From: Agapetus fuscipes
Lineage: Eukaryota; Arthropoda; Insecta; Trichoptera; Glossosomatidae
Assembly: GCA_951799405.1 (NCBI GenBank)
Contig: OX637342.1
Span: 5,394,001 to 5,458,000 of the forward strand
Direction of reading: 5' to 3'
Length of the DNA stretch: 64,000 nucleotides
Below are positions 33,026-44,771 of this stretch, in pieces (position 1 is the stretch's first letter; each line of letters begins with the position of its first letter). Both the position numbers and the translations under genes were made by a program. Below the pieces are notes generated by a model that had not been told where the DNA came from, made no database searches, and saw nothing but the letters and a program-made list of their open reading frames with translations.

Positions 33026-33220
33026 CTATTTTTTAATAAATTTCTACCATATTTCACCTTTAATGCAGTACATTATATTTACATGTTGTGAACACTTTTC
33101 ATGCGCTCCCAGTGTCACGCTAGAATGAAACTTTAGTCATTTTGTCCCCTCAGAGCCATTCTGCATCGCTTGCATTACACTTACGTACAAAGTTTATACA
33201 TTTCAGTTCCAGCCATAGAA

Positions 33221-33815
33221 TAGGACACTGGAGGAACAAAACTGATTTATTCTTGCAGAAGAATAATAGGTTTTAATCATTTCTCTTGTCACGTTTTCCT
33301 TGCTGTTCTTTGACTCATAGGTTGGTATGAGGCTGACCACTCATACCGTAAAAGAATGGTTCACTTTGCCAATGTCACCCGTGTTTTAGGTCAGCAAGTG
33401 CTGCAGGGCTTATGTTCATTTGAGAATTTTGGTTTTTTATATTGTATGTCAACATGCGGCATGTGTAATCGCGAACTTAAAATAGGACATTGGAGGAACA
33501 AAACTGATTTATTCTTGCAGAAGAATAAAAGTTTTTCATCTTTTTTCTTGTCTTGTTTTCCTTGTTGTTCTTTGACTTATAGGCTGGTATGAGGCTGACT
33601 ATCCATACCGTAAAAGAATGGTTCACTTTGCCAACGTCACCCCTGTTTCAGGAATGGTCAGATAGAGTTGCAGGGCTTGTGTTCATTTTAAATTTGTTTT
33701 TTTAATTGTAAGTACACATGCAGCATTTGTAAGCGAGAACTTACACGTGCCTGCTTATGGGAATACTTTTAATATGAATCTTAAATGTAATATATATTTG
33801 CAACTAAGATTAGAT
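33221..33815 (+). repeat. Two LINE-tail repeats in a 262-bp tandem duplication
   Basis: TAGGACACTGGAGGAACAAA at 33221 recurs as TAGGACATTGGAGGAACAAA at 33483, each followed by CTGATTTATTCTTGCAGAAG and a LINE-tail repeat 5' end. The first repeat (33300-33480) ends at the duplication junction; the second (33568-33815) continues to ATTTGCAACTAAGATTAG. Confidence 0.8.
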
Positions 33816-34126
33816 TTACTTTTATATACAAATAAATACGTAACTTTTTTCTTTTATTTAAGTAATTTTCATGACTCGACTTTTTTTTTGTCAGCCAAAT
33901 TCAGTCAAGCCTTTAAATAAACATACCTAGAACAAAGTAGATACCAAACAACCGTTTGCCTGACAGTCTGCCTTCTCTTTTACTTTGGAAACATGTCAGG
34001 AAATAAGAAAGATAACACCGGAAAACTCGTACGAGATAGATAAAGAAACGGATAATATTATTACATGTGAAGTATCATTATTTAACTGTGGCTAAGAGGC
34101 AGAAAACTGAGTACGCCTAGTATAAA

Positions 34127-34263
34127 ACATCGCGTAAATTTCCCACTATCGAGTAAATAAAAAAATGTATAGAAGTGACAACAGCGACACTAGTGAGTGA
34201 TTGGTTTTTTATACACTTTTTTTCTATTTACGCGATGGCAGGGAATTTACGCGATATTTGATG
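34127..34263. mobile_element. Foldback MITE (ACATCGCGTAAATT type)
   Basis: ACATCGCGTAAATTTCCCAC pairs with GGGAATTTACGCGATATTTG; inner ATGTATA/TATACA also pair. Arms about 45 bp. Confidence 0.6.
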
Positions 34264-34588
34264 TAATAGTACAACTATTTGTTGGAGGGTGGTTTTTAGA
34301 TTTATCTTCTCTGTCCAGCTTTGTGAAAATATTATTTTTATGATGTGAGAGTTTGCTTGGAAAATAAAATAAAAAATGGGATGTTTTTTTTTTCTCGTTG
34401 TTTGATTAAAAACACTTCTCTGATAACTTTCTTTATTGTAGATCAGATTAGATAATCGAAGGGTATGATAAATTACACGTTTTGACAAAGGAAAGGTTAT
34501 AATTACTTCAAATGGACTAGTACATTAGGTATACTTACTATTATGTACTATTTTGTTTTTTTATTTCATGGTCGTAGAAAAAGTATTG

Positions 34589-34710
34589 TATGCCACTGCA
34601 CGTAATTAGTCTTTGTAACACTCGTGCTGTCTATTGTGACATTCAGCTGCGCCTCATGGCACAAACTAGCACTCGTGTTACAAAGACTATCATTACTAGG
34701 CAGTGGCATA
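34589..34710. mobile_element. Hairpin MITE
   Basis: TATGCCACTGC with GTCTTTGTAACACTCGTGCT is inverted at the right (AGCACTCGTGTTACAAAGAC, GCAGTGGCATA). Loop about 30 bp. Confidence 0.65.
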
Positions 34711-34714
34711 AATA

Positions 34715-35255
34715 ACTATTGATAAATTATAAAACGCAGTACGCCAAATATAAAAAATTGCGTTCGTGCTTCTTAATTGTTTACATATAAAAATTATCAT
34801 TAAAACTAAATCACTCACTACTTATGCTGTCGTATTTACATTTTTTTTTTCATTAAATTTACTTCATACTTTTTCTTGGTATACACGAATGTTCTAAAGA
34901 GACAAAATGGAGAGAAAATTCCTGTAATATTATGATTGACACATAAGTAATGTTAGCATGTTACTTAAATGACTGAAATTCATTTACGTGCGTCGCTCAG
35001 CATAAACAGCTTAGGAAGTTTTAATACGTTATTCAAAACATGAATTTCCTTGTAATGGTGTTATCATATTTCCCTGAATATCATGTTCCTTGCTTACATT
35101 CATCAACCGGGTTGATAAATACAATGCCATTATTTCACCATGCTTTGCTTAAATTTAATAATTCAGTACCTAAATTTTAGCTGATTTATTTTAAACTTTG
35201 TAGGGTTTGTGTATTCACAAAGTGAAAATTCATTTTAATTTAAAAAAATTTTTTT
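34715..35255. other. Intron sequence, nothing recognised
   Basis: No supported feature. Confidence 0.5.
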
Positions 35256-35258
35256 TTT

Positions 35259-35432
35259 CAAAACGTAGTTTTATTTTCTCAATAATTTTATCTACCTCAA
35301 GCACTTTCGACTTCAAGATTCAGGTCATTATCAAGATAATGAACTGATAATGCTCTTGATAATGACCTGAATCTTGAAGGTCGAAAGTGCTTGAGGCAGA
35401 TAAAATTATTGTGAAAATAAAACTACGTTTTG
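35259..35432. mobile_element. Near-perfect hairpin, ~75-bp arms
   Basis: CAAAACGTAGTTTTATTTTC, ACCTCAAGCACTTTCGA and ATTCAGGTCATTATCAAGA are inverted in the right half with very few mismatches; the loop is about 20 bp. Same family as arms at 21640 and 62536. Confidence 0.85.
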
Positions 35433-35499
35433 AAAAAAAAAAAATATTTTGATTTATTTTATTTGGTTAGGGAAATTATTTTAAAAATCATATCCCAAG

Positions 35500-35695
35500 T
35501 AACTGTAACTACAACTCTGTCGCCATTCCGTTAGGGTTGGCCAGAGCCTCTACAGAGCTGACTGTATTTCTTCCTATCCTTACATACCTCTTTCAATTCA
35601 TTCATATCACCTTTTTCATGCATTTTCTTCTTTTCCGCTCACTTTGTATATCCCATTATTTCACAATCCCCTCAATCTCCAAGGATTTTTTAAAA
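35500..35695 (-). pseudogene. LINE 3' coding fragment plus tail
   Basis: The reverse strand encodes MHEKGDMNELKEV, KDRKKYSQLCRGSGQP then CGGAATGGCGACAGAGTTGT and GTTACAGTTAC tail repeats, homologous to the end of the 7422-9458 ORF. Frameshifted and old. Confidence 0.7.
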
Positions 35696-35709
35696 TCTGT
35701 ATGCCTCTA

Positions 35710-36540
35710 TATATAACAGAAAAAAAAATAGAGCCAAGTTAATGTAACGTTGAGTGAACCCTTTTGAGCAGTCTTTAATATGAAAACACTTATTTATTCA
35801 CCAAAAATTATATTAAAAATTGAGGTTTTTCTATGAAACTGAATCAGAAAAAAGACTCGATTTTTAATCTCCGTTGAACAGAAAAAAAACATATAAAATA
35901 TTTCATGATCATGAATTTTTTTCAAATGTGGATCATCATAATTGTCACGCAATTGTCTAATAAACAACTACGTCACGTTGTCTTTGTGTGATTTTTTGCC
36001 GTAATGAAATTTTATTTATAGGGCACGCACGTCGAAATCCATCACCCAAACCTTGATTAATTACTCTGTACTGTACACAATCTACTCTCCCATACAATAT
36101 CGCTGCAAACTTGGATGTAGCGTCAGAGGTATTTCGACATTGTCTGCCATCCACGAAATAGTTTATCAAAGTTTTCATCAGTGGGCTCTGCGGAAAATTC
36201 AATCTAAACTTTCACAAAACATATTTCAATTTTGCTGTGTTGAGCCTTTGAATTTTTTTCTGACTTGCTTTAGACCAGTGCTTCCAAAACCTTTTTTTTT
36301 TATCTTAAACACTCTTCCAATTGTTTTTTTTTTTTCAAAGAGATTCAAAGAATATTTTTTTTCAGAAAAGGGGTTTTTTCAATTTTTATACAAAAAAATA
36401 CATGCGTTTCTGGTCTTAGACCTCATTAGATGTGCTTATTTTCATAAAGTACAAAAAAAACAGTCCTTCTTTATGACTCATAGTTCTTTTATCGTGATTG
36501 TATTATTTGCTTAATTATAGAAAAAAATATTTATTGATTT
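35710..36540. other. Intron sequence, nothing recognised
   Basis: T-rich. The open frame at 36053-36514 is low-complexity Phe-rich text without a domain. Confidence 0.5.
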
Positions 36541-36542
36541 TT

Positions 36543-36748
36543 GTACCTTGTTATTTAAGTTGATGTGAGGCTGAACACCCGTACTCTATACATCGTTTCA
36601 GCAAATGGTAACAGTTGCAATTTTTACAGTCATTAGAGTCTTGTGTGTTCTTTTTTAGTTAACATGTTTACTTTGTAAATGTAACCTTACACGAGCTTTC
36701 TTGTAGGCGTGCATTAAGTGTGAATTTTAAATCAATGATTTTAATCAC
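36543..36748 (+). repeat. LINE-tail repeat, very degraded
   Basis: GTTGATGTGAGGCTGAACACCCGTACT and CTTGTAGGCGTGCATTAAGT-like landmarks only. Confidence 0.45.
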
Positions 36749-37198
36749 GACTACACACTTTAGACAATACGTATAGAATTCAAAAACGAATTATACCTCC
36801 TCTTCTATAAAACATCACAATACAACACACAATTTTGCTCCTAGCGAAAATATTTGAATTAGTCTTCAATTTTAATTAAATTCTATCAAAAGTGTTCCAA
36901 TAGTGCTTTAAGAGAAAAAACATTTTGTTTACAGTGCTTATAATTTGTGCGCAAGCGGTTTTTAGTGCTTTTTAATGGATTGTAATATACACGAAATCTG
37001 ACTTTTAAGTGGGTACATAAATTTAAAAACAAAAATAAACTTTCTCTACTGACCAAATAGCGGCGCTATCTTAAACTAAACCTTTTATTTTTACTTTTTT
37101 GAGTTGGTAATACTACTTATTTTAATAAAACTTTCGCCACCAGGCGATAGATATCGCTTTTTACATTTAACTTCAAAATCATAATTATAATCATAAAT

Positions 37199-37852
37199 AT
37201 GGCTCAAGACCTGCTGGCCAATGCAAATTTAATTTTACAAACACTTAATAAAATTATTATGGACTCTTCTAATAAGTTTACCAGAGACCAAATTAGCAAA
37301 ATAACACCTTTAACTACCGAGTTATCCGGTGCTGTTGGAGCCATGGCAATCGAAATTGGACGCCTCGAAGGGGAAACAAATGCCATAAAAAGAGTGAAGA
37401 ATGAACCAGCAAGCTTCATTGAAGCATTAACTGAAGTGAAGGAGCGGGAAGTCCGCTCCAAAAATGTAATAGTCTTCAATGTACCTGAAGCAGAAGACAG
37501 AATGGGCGATAAAATGAAGATTAAAGAATTGGTTGATGAGATGGGAATGCCAGATTTGGAAATAATTCGCTGCTACAGACTTGGTCAACCTTCCGATGGG
37601 AAGGTTCGTCCTCTGAAAGTATTACTCAATGATGCGGAGTCCGCGAGAAAAATACTTTTCTCCCGATCTCACCGGAGGAGATCAATAAAAATTAAGCCAG
37701 ACCTTACTCCATTCCAACAGAGGTTCCTGGCATCTAAGTGGAAGGAGCTGGAGGAGAGGAGGTCAGCGGGGGAGACCAGTTTAATTATGAAATTCAGGGA
37801 TGGGGTACCTTTTATATCCAAGACCGCTACAGCTTCAACATCAAAAAACTAA
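37199..37852 (+). CDS. LINE ORF1 RNA-binding/chaperone-like protein
   Basis: 217 codons from ATG to TAA, with no disruption. The N-terminal ~90 residues are Ser/Thr/Glu-rich and probably helical or coiled coil. Then RSKNVIVFNVPEAEDRMGDK, IRCYRLGQ and RPLKVLLNDAESARKILF form an RRM-like fold of the type found in ORF1 proteins of CR1/Jockey elements, followed by a KPDLTPFQQ segment and a basic tail. In such LINEs the ORF1 protein binds element RNA and assists reverse transcription. No CCHC knuckles are present. ORF2 starts 8 bp after the stop, suggesting termination-reinitiation or leaky translation. Confidence 0.85.
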   Translation: MAQDLLANANLILQTLNKIIMDSSNKFTRDQISKITPLTTELSGAVGAMAIEIGRLEGETNAIKRVKNEPASFIEALTEVKEREVRSKNVIVFNVPEAEDRMGDKMKIKELVDEMGMPDLEIIRCYRLGQPSDGKVRPLKVLLNDAESARKILFSRSHRRRSIKIKPDLTPFQQRFLASKWKELEERRSAGETSLIMKFRDGVPFISKTATASTSKN

Positions 37853-37860
37853 TTTTAAAA

Positions 37861-40695
37861 ATGTACTACCAAAATGTTAGGGGCTTAAATTCCAAGCTGA
37901 ATATGGTCCGATCTAGTTCAGCATTATTGAAGTTTGATATTTTGGCACTAACCGAGACTTGGTTGACGCCTGACGTTAATTCTTCAGAGCTTGGCTTTAA
38001 TAATTACAATACATATCGGCTTGATCGATCTACTAGCACAAGTACCAAGTCGCGTGGAGGTGGTGTGCTACTTGCTGTTTCTAAATCCATTCAATCAAAA
38101 GTGATCCCCTGTATCAACAAGACCACTGAACTCATATTTGTACTGCTGCTTACTGATCCTTCATATATAATTGCATGTGTATACTTGCCCCCTAGCTCTT
38201 GTGTTGAGCTCTACAGTGGCTTTGCAGCTGAGGTTGAAGCTATGAGGAATAAGTTCCCTCATTCAAAATTCTTGATTGTAGGTGATTTTAACTTGCCTAA
38301 TATATCATGGAATGAAGCTGATCCCTTGTTACCTAAATGCCATACTTCGAACTTCTCACTGGCGGAAACTACCATATTAAATCTTTGTAACTTTTTAAAC
38401 TTTTTTCAAATTAATTTTACATTAAATGCTCGTAATCGTATTTTGGATCTAGTTTTTTGCAGTGATAATGCTGCTAAATCTATAGAATCATCTGATATCC
38501 TTGTTCCCATCGATACATACCATCCACCTCTTTCCATCTCTCTTCCATCTAATGTCCAACATAAAAACCATAATACCACTTATATTGTAGACTTTTCTAA
38601 AGCTGATTTTGTTCATATGAATATATTTTTTCAGAGTGTTGACTTTTCTTTTGTAAATAATGATGATATTGAAGTTGTAGTAAATAATCTGTACTCTATT
38701 CTATCCGAAGCGATCACTAAATTTGTACCTACTTTTAAGCTTAGTCCTTATTCTTGGAAATATCCCAAATGGTTTAGTCATGATTTAATTGATCTCATAA
38801 AGGATAAGAAAGTGGCTCATCTGAAATATAAAATCTCTAATTCTTCTTTGGATTATCTAGATTTTAAGAAATTACGTAATGATTGCAAAATTCTGTCCAA
38901 AAATTGTTATTTAAATTACATTTCCAACACTGAGCGCTCTATTGTCCATAATGTGAAAAAATTCTGGTCATATGCTAACTCTCTGAGAAAGGGCGATCTC
39001 GGTATACCACATAATGTTTTTTATGATGATGTGTCATCTGATGATGTTCAAGAAATTCCTAACCTTTTTGCATCTTTCTTTAAAAGCGTTTATGATATTC
39101 ATCCTGACTGTAATACGTTTGAATTCTCTTCACATATTGATTTACAACTGCCTAATTTGTCATTTAGTGTAGTTGATGTCATCACAGAAATTGAATCAAT
39201 GAAACCACTTACTAATCCTGGCCCTGATAATGTCCCAGCGGTAATGTTGAAAAACTGTGTACATAGCTTGTCTCAACCTCTGTGTGCGGTATTTAATTTG
39301 TCCATCGCGTCTGGATGTTTTCCCGCCCTTTGGAAGCAATCGTATCTTTCTCCAATATACAAGTCTGGTGATAGGAGTAACGTCAAAAACTATCGACCAA
39401 TAAGTAAATTGTCCGCCATTCCGAAGCTACTTGAAAAGCTTGTACTTACTAAAATCCGGTACGTTGCAACCAGATCAATTTCAGTCCATCAACATGGTTT
39501 TTTACCAAACCGATCAACTACTTCTAATTTAATGGTGTTTGAAAATTTCCTTTCTAATGCTTTGTCTAGCCGAAAACAAGTTGACGTAATTTACACTGAT
39601 TTTTCAAAAGCGTTTGATCGGGTATCACACACTATCCTTCTTAGTAAGCTACGCGGTATGGGGGTGTCTGGTAGTTTTCTGTCTTGGCTCCGAAACTACC
39701 TTATTGATAGATCTTTGATTGTCAGAATAGATAATAATAGCTCACACTCCTTCTCACCAACTAGTGGTGTCCCCCAGGGTTCCCATCTGGGCCCGCTACT
39801 TTTTCTCCTATTTATTGATGATATTACAAAGCAATTTCCTGACACAAATGTTCTCCTGTTTGCTGACGATATAAAATTTTTTAAAGTCATAGATAATGTG
39901 GCTGACTGTAATAGTCTCCAATTATCTTTGAATAATCTAGCAACTTGGTGTAATAAAAATTAATTGCCTCTAAATGTCTCGAAGTGTTTAGTAATGAATT
40001 TCTTCAGAATAAAAAATCCCATTATATATGACTATACACTTTTTTCAAACAGTCTTCGGGTGGTAACGGAGGTCACCGACTTGGGGGTTGTGTTTGACTG
40101 TGGATTATCTTTTAATGTACACATTGCTTCAATTTGTGCCAAGGCCATGAGAATGCTTGGTTTCATAAACCGCATCACCAAGGACTTTCAGGACACTGCC
40201 GCAATCAAAATTCTTTATACCACATTGGTTCGCAGTGTTTTGGAATATTGCTCGCCTGTTTGGTCCCCCCTCTACATGGTGCACGTAGACAATATAGAAA
40301 AGGTTCACTTAAAATTTTTGAAAATAGTTAATTTTAAACTCAATATTCCCCTGTCACACTTCGACCCGCTCTATTTAAATTCGATTCTAAATCTAAACTT
40401 TTTGTCAGACAGACGTAAATTTATTGACTTAATCACCCTCTTCAAAATAAAACATGCTCTAATTGATTGTCCTGCACTACTTAGTGAGTTGAATTTTTTT
40501 ACTCCACGTTCAGGGACTAGACAATTAGTTTCTTACCGCCCTGTATTTACTAGCACTAACGCACAAAGCAATAGTTGTATGCATCGTTTACAGCGTGTTG
40601 GTAATGAGTATGCCTCACTTGACTTGGTTCTGCATAATAATAATTATCATACCTATAACCAAGGTCTGAAAAAAATGTTTTTGGGACATCCATAA
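37861..40695 (+). pseudogene. LINE ORF2 endonuclease-reverse transcriptase with one in-frame stop
   Basis: About 944 codons. The frame is open back to 37738, but the first ATG (37861) starts the conserved MYYQNVRGLNSK of the apurinic-type endonuclease, so that start is preferred. ALTETWL, then GDFNLP near residue 140, belong to the endonuclease. The RT has YTDFSKAFDRVSH near residue 577, GVPQGSHLGPLLF and LLFADDIKFF near residue 666. A single TAA at 39961-39963 interrupts the thumb region just after LATWCNKN; reading resumes in the same frame with LPLNVSKC through the C-terminal domain. One nonsense codon in an otherwise clean frame marks a recently dead copy or a sequencing/strain variant. 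Confidence 0.88.
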
Positions 40696-40983
40696 TATAT
40701 AATAAATTATATTGTTTTAGATTGTTATTAAATGAACGATGTCTGCCTGTTGAATTTCTTTATTAGTGATATTTGAATGGTTTCTGAAGTTTTTATTTTT
40801 GATATGCTTTTTTTTTGCTTCTAACCTACTGTTTAGTGTTTATATATGGGTTTATTTTTTCTTTTCTTTTCTTTTATGTTTTACCGTAATGTTTTATACT
40901 TTTTATTCTTGTATTATTTATTGTTATTGTTGTTTTGTATAAACTCCCTTGATATGTACTTATTTCGTAAAAGGCTAACGCCG

Positions 40984-41014
<31 letters not shown>

Positions 41015-41094
41015 AACACGGCTATTACTCTTAAAGATTAATATACGAGTATTTTTGCAACGAACATTCACAACGATAGACATAAGGTAAAACC

Positions 41095-42017
41095 ACCAGT
41101 AGATGACACCTTAAGGGTTTATTAGTATGTCTATAGACATAGTTTGGTATGAAATCATCTTACAGGGCGTTTCTACTTGGTAATATTTGCGCAATATATT
41201 ACACTTTCAGAATATGACAAGAATTGTATAAATAAAACTGATGCGTATTTTATATATATTTTTTAATAAAATGAGGGTAGTAACTTAGTAGTTGGCACCT
41301 AGTAAAAACCAAAATATTTAGTAGTTGACACTTGTTATTTTCAGTAGTTGACATAGTATAGTTTCCTTTTGTCGGTGGCATCTACAAAATGAAAGAAAAA
41401 TAATTCGATAGTTGACACCTAAATCTCTAATAGTTCCACCTCCTGTCAACTACTGAACAAAACGGTTTTAAATTATTTTAGAAGATATAATAGAGTAATT
41501 TAATGTATAAGCAGCAAGATGACACATCAATTATACGATATTAATCAATTTCATGAAAATCCATTAGTTGACAGCACATGTCAACTACTCAATCTTCAGT
41601 CGTTTTAAGAATCAGTAAATGACATGACCCCTTATTTACATATTTAATTATTGTTTGTCATGTTAAATGACATGCATTCACACTTCAGACTCTAATATAA
41701 AGGATCCAATTAATATTTATTCATAATTATAAAAGATTACGTACCTTTCCAATATTAATCTTTCGGCTTGCTCTTAACAAATTGCACAAGAAAATAACAA
41801 TAAATATGGCGCAACACGATCGGCCGTCATGGATCGAACGCTGTGACTGACGATGACGTTAAGACGCCTTGGATAGTTTTTGTCGGTGTCGCTAGATGTC
41901 TATACTATTTCATAAACACAATGTCTATCTTTGGTTACTTGTTTTATTCTTGTTATTTCAGTTTCTTTGTCAAAGTGTCAACTATTGATGCAGTGTCAAT
42001 TACTGGTGGTTTTACCT
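41095..42017. mobile_element. TA-flanked inverted-repeat element with repeated TAGTTGACA
   Basis: Ends AGGTAAAACCACCAGTA / TACTGGTGGTTTTACCT, extending to AGGTAAAACCACCAGTARWT plus GACAC; TA on both sides fits a TA target duplication. Inside, AGTAGTTGACA or its inverse GTCAACTACT recurs about eight times (near 41288, 41328, 41343, 41408, 41447, 41563, 41576, 41978). No transposase. It begins about 80 bp after the Jockey-like tail. Confidence 0.75.
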
Positions 42018-42073
42018 TAAACAAACATGTGTTGTCTAACACTCTAACGTAATAGCTTCAACAGTACCTACTT

Positions 42074-42120
42074 CAGAGGGCCCTTGAGGTGTGATTCACG
42101 CTAAAACAGCGCTCACCAAA
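42074..42120 (+). repeat. SINE tail-2 module alone
   Basis: CAGAGGGCCCTTGAGGTGTG, then ACAGCGCTCACCAAAT, as at 63327-63378 and antisense at 49439 and 10141. Confidence 0.65.
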
Positions 42121-42725
42121 TAATCTAATCTATCTAATCTAATCTAAGTTGCAAAACATATGTAACATTAGAGATTCACATTACATAGATGCATTTTCAC
42201 AAACAGGCACGTTTAAGTTCGCGCTTAAACATGCCGCATGTGGTCCTACAATATAAAAACCCGAATCTCAAATGAACATACACCCTGCAACTCCTGCCGA
42301 CCTTCCCTGAAGCAGAGGTGACATTGGCAAAGTGAACCATTTTCTCCAGGATGGGTGGTCAGCTGCATACCAACCTATAAGTCAAGGAATATACACAACA
42401 AATTACATTTCTAATACCAACAAATTATAGCATGTATGGACATCAAAAAATAACAGAAAACAAATTCTAATTTAACAAACCCTAGCCGCCAACCTCACAG
42501 ATCAACCGCCATTTATTTCTGTCCTTATACACTTCTTTCATTTCCTCCAGAGTTGTAACCTTCTTCATACAGGCTCTCCTTTTATTATGACTCTGGATAC
42601 TCCATTCATTCGCAATTTCAGAAATTTGGTCCATCTATACCTTTCTCGGTCTTCTTCTACGACGACATCCATCTATTCTTGCTACATATATTTTCTTCGT
42701 CAGTCTTTCATCATTTTATTCACAA
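42121..42725 (-). mobile_element. LINE 3' end: coding remnant plus LINE-tail repeat
   Basis: Read on the minus strand: coding remnant 42725-42450 (DERLTKKIYVARIDG, RRRRRPRKV, an in-frame TAG, MDQISEIANEW, NKRRACMKKV, KDRNKWRLIC), a ~50-bp spacer, then a full LINE-tail repeat ending GCAACTTAGATTAGATTAGA. This physically ties the abundant repeat to a LINE of the same clade as 6965-9540. Confidence 0.88.
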
Positions 42726-43242
42726 CTTTCATCACATTATTATCATTATTACCTACTTTTAAATGAGATCAACTTTCCCAGACTTTCATTTACATTTTCA
42801 TTGACCCCAACATTTCAAAATCAAACTTAGGGGGTCTATAAACCCAACTTTGGAAGCCTCTGCTTTGTACCTAAGTCAGAGATAGGCTTCTTTCGAAATC
42901 CGCCTCTCAATCTTTCCATTTGTCTGCCCACCCGTGAGTAATTGCATTTATTTGTAAAGGATTTAACTAGTCAATAAACTTGTGAGAAATCTCCTTTCTT
43001 TTAAAGAATCGGGGTCTTACTAAAGCAATCTGAACGTATTCCATACAGTTTGAAAATTCTAGGATAAATTTTATTGATATCAGAGTTTCTGGAAAAAGCG
43101 TAGAAGTAGCGTAGTTTTCTAATAATGTGAAATTTTATTATCTTGCAATGATATCCCCATGCAAATTGACATAGACGAAATTGTGAGGTCACACGGCCGG
43201 GTTGTTATGGAAAATGCAGGCAAATATTTTGTTTTTTGTTAT

Positions 43243-43600
43243 TGTTGCGAACTTGAAATACGTGCGCTTATACACACATACATCAAAGTGACTACGCACA
43301 CATATACACGAGAGACGGAACCGTCTGGAAATGGTTATGATTGTGTGTGCACATAATGTTCTAGTGGTGGAATGATCTATTAATTGCGAGAAAGACCTCT
43401 CTGGTTAATTATAAAAGAGATCAAAATGGTACCAACAGAAAGTCGCAAGAGAGCAGTTTCTTAAGTAATAATAAAATAAACAGTGATTGTCAAGTTGTGA
43501 GATAAATTGTAAATTGTAAAAATATTTTTTGAAAAATAAATTATGTTAAAATAAATTCTGGCATTTTAATTAAAAAGAGAATCCAGTAGAAAACGCTACA
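43243..43600 (+). mobile_element. Solo LTR with 4-bp target duplication
   Basis: TGTTGCGAACTTG...GAAAACGCTACA, flanked by TTAT at 43239-43242 and 43601-43604. A TATA-like TTATAAAAGAGATC lies near 43410 and several AATAAA signals lie near 43469-43555. No coding. 358 bp suits a gypsy/BEL-type LTR left by LTR-LTR recombination. Confidence 0.65.
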
Positions 43601-43604
43601 TTAT

Positions 43605-44770
43605 TAAGGACAACAGTCCCATACAAGACTGGTGTTTGCTCGTCGAGAAAAAAGTTCCAACTTTGAATTATAATAATAATAGTTTGACAATATTTTAGTG
43701 CCGTTTTGTGAGTTCACCGCAAGGGCGTTAAAATTGTTCCAGACCCTTCATTCAAAAGTATATTTCACATTTGAATTCTGCAAATAAAAAAGAGTTGTGT
43801 AACATTTTTTTTTTTCATAGCAAATAAAAAAAATCAAAAACAAAATCGGATGTAGGTACATAAGTCCTTTCAGAGAACACTTTGTAAAATTAAAGGAAAA
43901 AAAACAACATTAAAAGAAAAACAAAATTATTCTGAAACATAATATTTTTGTTTACATCTTTTAAAGTAAATACGTGAAGCCTGTTGACTTTGAAAAATTA
44001 ACTCCCATTTATGTTTTGGTTTTTATTTTTCCATCGTAAACACATTGCGGGTAAACAAGTAGAAAAATAAAAAGAAACTCTGTATTATAAACATTGTTAA
44101 GCTGGCATGACAATAAAGAAAAGTAAAGCATTTTCATTTTCCACGTATTTTCCGGTACATTACCGCGTTCCATTAATTTGCTTCCTCCAGCGTATTGTAT
44201 TATTTTTTCTTATTCTTTCATACACTTTTCTCTCACCTTGCCTGGCTGGGTATGAACATTCATACGCTCGCCAACTCCTGCCTTTGAAAGTTAATCTCTT
44301 TTTTGCACACATTACAAAGAAGACTTGCAAAAATTGAGCAGGTGTGCTTTACGATATTTTTTTGCAAATTTAATCAAACAATATCGTCTGTTGTTAGCTT
44401 TATAAATGAGTGTTTGTTTCATGTATAAAACCTGAAAAAAATCCTGAAACTCAGATTTTATTAAACATGCTATCATGATGTTATTTATTTTGGTAAACCA
44501 ACAACAATACGTTCAAATTTCAAATTTATTCCATTTTTTGAAAAATTTATGTTTTGAAATTTGAATACGGGAACTTACATTATTCTCCTGAAGACGTTAA
44601 CTACGACGGTAACATCGTTACGTCAAAAAAATGGAAGCTATTTTGAAGAGTTTACAAATATCAATTAAAGTTAAATATTACAAAATGAATTTCCTTTTAA
44701 GCTCCTCAAATCAATGTGTGCAAAAATTATCTATTTATTTTTATTTCAAGAAATCTGACATTACGGAATT
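43605..44770. other. Intron sequence, nothing recognised
   Basis: No supported feature; short open frames lack domains. Confidence 0.5.
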
Positions 44771-44771
44771 A

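Larger units (their letters stand above)
37199..41015 (+). mobile_element. Near-complete Jockey/CR1-like non-LTR retrotransposon with (TAAA)n tail
   Basis: Two-ORF LINE on the + strand in SDR intron 1. ORF1 is 37199-37852; ORF2 is 37861-40695 with one nonsense codon at 39961-39963. An AT-rich 3' UTR follows, ending in about eight AAAT units at 40984-41015. ORF spacing is 8 bp. A 5' UTR probably precedes 37199, but its start is not visible. Motif content (EN with GDFNLP, RT with FADD, PQGSHLGPLLFLLF) and the TAAA tail fit the Jockey/CR1 group. Confidence 0.92.

Noticed and set aside
36053..36514. 153-codon open frame
   Set aside because: Low-complexity Phe/Leu-rich translation of T-rich sequence; no domain, no homologous frame nearby.
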